Positions 60,401-64,000 of a stretch of 64,000 nucleotides of DNA are shown here, piece after piece (within the stretch, counting starts at the first letter, position 1; every line of letters starts with the position of its first letter). This DNA comes from VXPQ01 sp965223485 (GTDB lineage Bacteria > Bacteroidota > Rhodothermia > Rhodothermales > VXPQ01), in the NCBI GenBank assembly GCA_965223485.1, contig OZ244993.1:744001-808000 (forward strand), read 5' to 3'. A program made the position numbers and the translations under genes. Below the pieces are notes generated by a model, which was not told the origin of the DNA, did no database searches, and was given only the letters and a program-made list of their open reading frames with translations.

Positions 60401-61374
60401 TGATGACGTATGACTTCCGTCTCCCCTTCCGGGATCGTCCAATCTCCGAGCCGGGCCCGGACCGGGCCAACGCCCAACTGTCCGTCCACGCGCCATGGAT
60501 GCGGAAATCCTTCGTTATCGGGGTGATCAAAAATCGCCACGTGAGCCATGTCATCACGTCCTTCGACCTGCATACCCACATCCAGCCACATGGCGCGCTG
60601 GCCTTCGGCCGCCCGATCACGCTGCCGCGCTGCGTTCACGGCCGAACCCTCTATACCCCGGGTCCACGGCATACGCAGAAAGAGACCGCCGTAATCAAAT
60701 TCACCGATAGTAACATCCGTCTTCGCTTCCCCACTCCATTCGAGATCAAGAAAATATTGGCCGTCCTCTTCGCGCATGGACCAGACCTGCGTCTCGGTAA
60801 GCACGGTTTCTCCTTCCTCGTCGAGCAAATCGTAGACGGTTCTCCAACTGACCTGATCGCCCTGCTCCGTCAACACATCCACGGAAACCCGCCGCCAGTA
60901 TTCCCCCTCGGGATGATGAAAATAATCACGACCGTTGACGCGCGTAAACCCCCAGTAAAGACCCGTCTGGTGGGGGTGATGACCGGGACTGTACTGCGTA
61001 AAGAAGCCCTGTCCGTCCGGCGCACGGATGGGATGAAGAAACGGGCGGAAATTCGGCTTGGCCTGCACCGTCAGCAGGGTATCCTCGCCTCCCGCTCTGA
61101 ACACGGAAAGACTCGAACCTTCCGCATCCTGCCTGATGACGAGGTCTGTCGCCAAACTCTGCGAAGGCTGAGCCGATGACGCAATATCTGTGGAGTGCTG
61201 CACCGCCAGTGCAGCCATATCCTCTGTGGGACCCGGGTCCGCCGGGCTATGCAAGAAGGCAAAGCCCACTAAAAAGGCAAAACCTGTGAAAAGCGAAACC
61301 ATCCACGTGATGTTTTTCGCCTTGTTATCGGGATGGTATAAGCTGCCGTTCATGTTTTCCGGGGTGCTTTTCAT
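57409..61374 (-). CDS. multidomain DUF6807 / PVC-type dehydrogenase / HEAT / cytochrome c protein
   Basis: 1321 residues with a membrane anchor at residues 24-42 (WMVSLFTGFAFLVGFAFLHS). A DUF6807 (PmoA-like) domain spans about 70-350 (RPFLHPIRAPDGQGFFTQYS, HHPHQTGLYWGF). A membrane-bound dehydrogenase propeller runs from about 390 to 760 (AFAWDDRGRLWVAENRDYET, NSFHWGPDGWLYGLEGFAT), followed by HEAT-like repeats to about 1120. A C-terminal haem domain has CAACH near residue 1194. Separate genes usually encode the DUF6807 and dehydrogenase parts. It probably oxidises a sugar or alcohol on the outer face of the inner membrane and passes electrons to its own haem. The stop codon abuts the MITE end. 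Confidence 0.85.
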   Translation of the reverse strand: MKSTPENMNGSLYHPDNKAKNITWMVSLFTGFAFLVGFAFLHSPADPGPTEDMAALAVQHSTDIASSAQPSQSLATDLVIRQDAEGSSLSVFRAGGEDTLLTVQAKPNFRPFLHPIRAPDGQGFFTQYSPGHHPHQTGLYWGFTRVNGRDYFHHPEGEYWRRVSVDVLTEQGDQVSWRTVYDLLDEEGETVLTETQVWSMREEDGQYFLDLEWSGEAKTDVTIGEFDYGGLFLRMPWTRGIEGSAVNAARQRDRAAEGQRAMWLDVGMQVEGRDDMAHVAIFDHPDNEGFPHPWRVDGQLGVGPVRARLGDWTIPEGETEVIRHQLVFYTGPMSDVEIRNQWERYIGQERQQYSVVALWALAQREGRQAEFLTPDRAVDIMTLPDGFQVNPWASEPMITQPMAFAWDDRGRLWVAENRDYETRRVGFSNFGDSRILILEDTDRDGVADRRSVFVEGIPFPSAIAVGFGGVFLGAPPHFLFIPDRDGDDVADRDDIEILLTGWGIRDRHETLNSFHWGPDGWLYGLEGFATPSRIHKPDPGEQVYKHGDPFPEDILEGEGVDIDGGVWRYHPVQDRFEVVAHGFSNPWGIDYDAKGEMFITACVIPHVFHVIQGGIYHRQGGQHFNPYVYSDIRAIVDHRHRSAHGGARVYQSDAFPEEHQGRLFMANIHEHAVLSDILTPRGSGYVASHGEDFMMANNAQWIGFSMEVGPEGGLYVLDWHDGDICGNDVLDKDTGRIFRITPETSLAEDWDGRYDDLRTMSDMQLAALQTSTSDWHARRARVILQYRATQGPIDAEAQEALRAQFDAHENPDYRLRGMWSLRVTGSLDEERLLEALGDQDEYVRAWAIQMLVEDMDPSEAALEQFAHMAGMDPAPVVRKYLASALQRMPHEARWAIAEGLLGREEDADDHNIPKMVWFGVEPLVAEDPDRALALAAGSDLPLVTTFIARRTVDADALGPLTEALSRYGEVRKELLQGMRDGLEGYGDIASPPGWDRLYVMLQEDGETAPLALEIAQIFGDTGAGAALLDVLRDETLDMDLRSGALNSLVETQHEGLIAEIPALIRDPAFRIDAIRAVAAFDQESLGAVLMEEYPAFNSSEQRAALETLASRPTYGWMLTEAIKSGDISREEVPAYVARQLRRVVGSGFVEVWGPIDDGPSDDDEAFEAYRMLLTPEAIAAADPSNGRRLYERTCAACHIMYDEGGIIGPDLTGSNRTDIEYMLSNVLTPSEEIQDDYRMVIVTMRDGRTLIGNVSNETERQLTLRIVGRGDVALEKSEIQSREVSANSLMPEGLFRTLTDEEVLDLTSYLHTSEQVDLPDQ

Positions 61375-61423
61375 GAGTGGAATATGGGTATGCTCACTGG
61401 AGAAAACCGCCAGGCGCTCTCGT

Positions 61424-62472
61424 TCAAGCAGGTAGCAGGCATTCAGCCTTTGTAATCATGGCTTCGGCCAATGTGTGTATGTCTTCTTTTTCCGCCTCCG
61501 TAGCATCTTCTATCTCACGCAGAACCAGCTCTTCGCAGCGCGCGGAGCGCTGGAATGTCCGGTATGCGATCCGGGTGCTTTTTAGCAAGGGCATGAAGCC
61601 ATACCTTGCCATAATGCGCGTGCATTGTTTCGTCGGCCCAGTCAAAATCCATATCGTGCTGGCTCACGCGGTCCCGGTAGCTCTCGAATATATCGCGCCG
61701 TTGCACCTTCTTGCCAATATTTTTGGCCTCGAAATGATGCAACATCCCCAGGCGTACAGCAGGGTCCTCCCCGCCGGTGCTCTCATAAAGATAACTGCCC
61801 AGAGGAATTTCGGATACATCGAATCCCCATGCGCGTAACCGCTCGAGCCCCATCCGCGCCGATGGCTTTGGCAATGCGCGCTTCCTCCGTGAAATGATTC
61901 TGGCCCTTGCGCATGATGTCCCAAGGCTTGTACGGAATGAACACCTGCACGTCGTGCAGGTGGGCGCGTTCCACCATTTCACGCAACCCGTCGAGTCCTC
62001 CTGGAAGGTCCTGGTACATCGCGAACTGGTCACGGCCATCAATGCCCATCCGGGGATAATCGCGCCAAAGAAGCATGTAATCGTATCCTCCGAAATTCTC
62101 CTCCCCCTCATCAAGAAATTCGTCGATTCGGAAGCGGTTCGCTTCGAAATCATATATGTCCCTCCCGTATAGAAACGTGAAGTGAGAAACAAAGCGCTCC
62201 CGGTATCGCTCCTGCACAGGCCGCTCGTAATAGGTAAAATCAAAGTGATCGCGAAGGTGCTTTTTGAAAACCCGAAAGGCTTCATGCCAATCGCCTTCGT
62301 GCGGCGCAATGCGCCCATCCATCACCCGCGCCTCATCCTGAGGCGCCAGATCCAGCAAAAACGTACGGTTGACGTATCCATCCTTGTCATCGAAGTCCCA
62401 TTCAAGCACAGAATCGAGCATGTGAAAATAGACCCCGATATTCGTCTCATCACTGTACACATCGATGGGCAT
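61424..62472 (-). pseudogene. chimaeric remnant: glycosidase-like barrel joined to ferritin-like protein
   Basis: From 62472 one frame encodes part of a TIM-barrel glycoside-hydrolase-like protein (FVSHFTFLYGRDIYDFEANR, VQVFIPYKPWDIMRKGQNHF, ending AKAIGADG). Near 61845 it continues only in a second frame as GLERLRAWGFDVSEIPLGSY, then GMLHHFEAKNIG and DFDWADETMHAHYGKVWLHA, a ferritin-like helical protein with ExxH pairs. A further one-base shift near 61535 leads to a third frame ending EKEDIHTLAEAMITKAECLL. The two parts belong to different families, so a deletion joined two genes, and the second also carries a frameshift. Confidence 0.6.
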
Positions 62473-62568
62473 TTTAGGAAAGGAGGGGGGGTCAAGCCTC
62501 GTCTTTTTTTTGCTATTTTTGAGCTGAAATCCCTTTCGCCTCGAGTGAAGAGTTCCTCCCCAGCCAGA

Positions 62569-63708
62569 TCATTCAATATCGAACAGGCTCCGCTGTCCAT
62601 CCGCCAGGCGCCGGAAATGCCGTGTGGAGAGGGAACGCCGGGGAACGTCCAGGCCCCACCGTTTGCACTCGATGCGAAAAAGACGGGAGATCAGATCCGC
62701 CCAATCCCCCTCTCCACGCATCCGCTTCCCGAAACGATTATCTGTGAGATCACCGCCGCGAAGCGAGGCAAGCCGGCGGACGATCTTGTTGGCGCGATCC
62801 GGAAATTCGCGTCGAACCCAATCGAGAAAAATGTCTTGCACCGCTCCGGGCAGCCGGAGAATCGTGTATCCCGCACCGGAGGCGCCCCGGCCTGCGGCCG
62901 CCTTCAGGATGGATGGCATCTCCTCGTCCGTCAATCCGGGTATGATGGGCGCTACATTCACGGAAACAGGTATACCTCTTTCCGCAAGCATTTCGATCGC
63001 TTGCAGCCGCCTTTCAGGGCGGGATGTGCGCGGCTCCATGATGTTCACGAGATCGGGGCGCAACGTCGTGATCGACAGGATGACTCGGACCAGATTGTAT
63101 TTCGCCATCTTTTCCAACAGATCAATGTCTCTGGTCACCAGGTAATTCTTGGTGATGATTCCCACCGGGTTGCGGTGGCGGAGAAATACTTCCAGGCAGC
63201 CGCGCGTCAGGGCAAGACGGCGTTCGAGGGGTTGGTACGGATCCGTATTCCCGGATAAAGCCACCACCTGTGGCCTCCAGGACCTTTTCTGAAACGTTAC
63301 CGCCAGCAACTCGGGCGCCCGCTCCTTGACAAGAATGCGGGTTTCAAAATCGAGGCCTGCCGAAAAACCGAGGTATTCATGAGAGGGGCGAGCATAGCAG
63401 TAAATACACCCATGCTCACAGCCCCGATACGGGTTGAGGCTAAAGGTGAAACCAATATCCGGGCTGTCGTTGCGAGCCAGCAGGGTTTTGGTGGCGTCTA
63501 CATAATACTTCGTGGGGACCTGGCGCAATTCGTCCTCGTCCAGCGCTGCAGGGTCTTCTTCGAGACACAAGGGCTCGAAACGGTTCGGCGGGTTGATGCG
63601 GGCGCCCCGTCCCTGGCGAACGGGGATTTCTGTAGTCTCTGCCTCGGATACTGTTTCACGATCCGACGCGGGAGGTAGCAACGAGGCTTTCCGGGTGCGT
63701 TGATTCAT
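62569..63708 (-). CDS. PA0069-family radical SAM protein
   Basis: 379 residues from the ATG at 63708. The radical SAM cluster motif is CEHGCIYCYARP (CxxxCxxC), followed by SGNTDPYQPLERRLALTRGC, IITKNYLVTRDIDLLEKMA and VSVNVAPIIPGLTDEEMPSI, all characteristic of the PA0069/SPL-like branch. The N-terminus has GRGARINPPNRFEPL, also family-typical. The reaction is not established; relatives have been linked to nucleic-acid repair only by similarity. It is a single gene, 96 bp from the chimaeric remnant. Confidence 0.9.
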   Translation of the reverse strand: MNQRTRKASLLPPASDRETVSEAETTEIPVRQGRGARINPPNRFEPLCLEEDPAALDEDELRQVPTKYYVDATKTLLARNDSPDIGFTFSLNPYRGCEHGCIYCYARPSHEYLGFSAGLDFETRILVKERAPELLAVTFQKRSWRPQVVALSGNTDPYQPLERRLALTRGCLEVFLRHRNPVGIITKNYLVTRDIDLLEKMAKYNLVRVILSITTLRPDLVNIMEPRTSRPERRLQAIEMLAERGIPVSVNVAPIIPGLTDEEMPSILKAAAGRGASGAGYTILRLPGAVQDIFLDWVRREFPDRANKIVRRLASLRGGDLTDNRFGKRMRGEGDWADLISRLFRIECKRWGLDVPRRSLSTRHFRRLADGQRSLFDIE

Positions 63709-64000
63709 CACATGCGGGAGAGATAGTCACAAAATCCATACACGAAAATATATGTATAATATATGTATAATATATGTACAAATAAACAAATTCCGTAGAA
63801 AAATATCCCGAATACATCGCGTGCGCGGTATGCGCCATGACGTCCGGTTTTTCTGCAGGCACGCGCTGCCGGGCGACGGGAGGGTATGCATCAATGCCCT
63901 TACTTACGGCGCACCGGAGGCGAAACTTGCCTCGCTATTTGCAAATCGGCAAAAGAAGCGATGTCTGTAAACGAGCGGCGGTTGAGATCAGGCGCGCATC
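63709..64000. other. intergenic region with AT-rich repeats and a possible gene start at 63961
   Basis: 63741-63780 holds three near-repeats of ATATATGTATA, probably promoter DNA. At 63961 an ATG preceded by AAAAGAAGCG opens a frame (MSVNERRLRSGAH) that runs off the window end; it may be the start of the next plus-strand gene, but 13 codons are not enough to say. Confidence 0.35.

Overview
The window reads as a chromosomal segment of a Bacteroidota-superphylum bacterium, most likely Rhodothermota (Rhodothermia). The evidence is several C-terminal type IX-style sorting domains, a PorV/UPF0164-type barrel next to a TonB-dependent receptor, a paralogous pair of DUF5060 proteins, a PA0069-type radical SAM enzyme and mostly weak Shine-Dalgarno sequences. 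Housekeeping genes (aspS, tRNA-Lys, tRNA-Leu, amtB-glnB, dnaA) sit at both ends. The central 42 kb is accessory. Layout: 1-4755 is backbone (Na+/solute symporter, aspS, a pyrophosphatase-like gene, two tRNAs). Positions 4735-46800 are a genomic island inserted in the 3' end of tRNA-Leu(GAG): the last 22 bp of the tRNA region (4735-4756) recur exactly at 46779-46800. No integrase gene remains. Positions 46815-64000 are backbone again: a JAMM protease, a carrier-E1-rhodanese fusion, an aldo-keto reductase, a sorbosone-dehydrogenase-like lipoprotein, amtB-glnB, dnaA, a 1321-residue DUF6807/dehydrogenase/cytochrome c fusion and a radical SAM protein. The island looks like a carbohydrate or sugar-acid island that is partly decayed. 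On the minus strand (21.1 to 9.0 kb) lies a colinear set: TonB receptor, PorV-like barrel, 1162-residue surface protein, parvulin foldase, a glycosidase-like protein and a lipoprotein. They plausibly form one outer-membrane capture and processing unit. Around it are two pairs of cupin (D-lyxose isomerase-like) plus TIM-barrel sugar isomerase, a CotH-domain surface protein, an ACS-type MFS transporter, two DUF5060 proteins, a PepSY membrane protein and a HlyD/VTC/DUF4956 set. A regulator with a GntR-FCD half fused to an IclR effector domain (32156-33337) is the likely controller. Related TTGTNTAC-type repeats recur in four non-coding places in the island. Mobile DNA is heavy: two intact IS256-type copies (each 1327 bp, 9-bp target duplications), one IS3, one IS481 with a separate IS481 tail, a broken transposase, and two inverted copies of a 343-bp element with 25-bp terminal repeats, each split by a different IS. 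Many island genes are truncated at these junctions.
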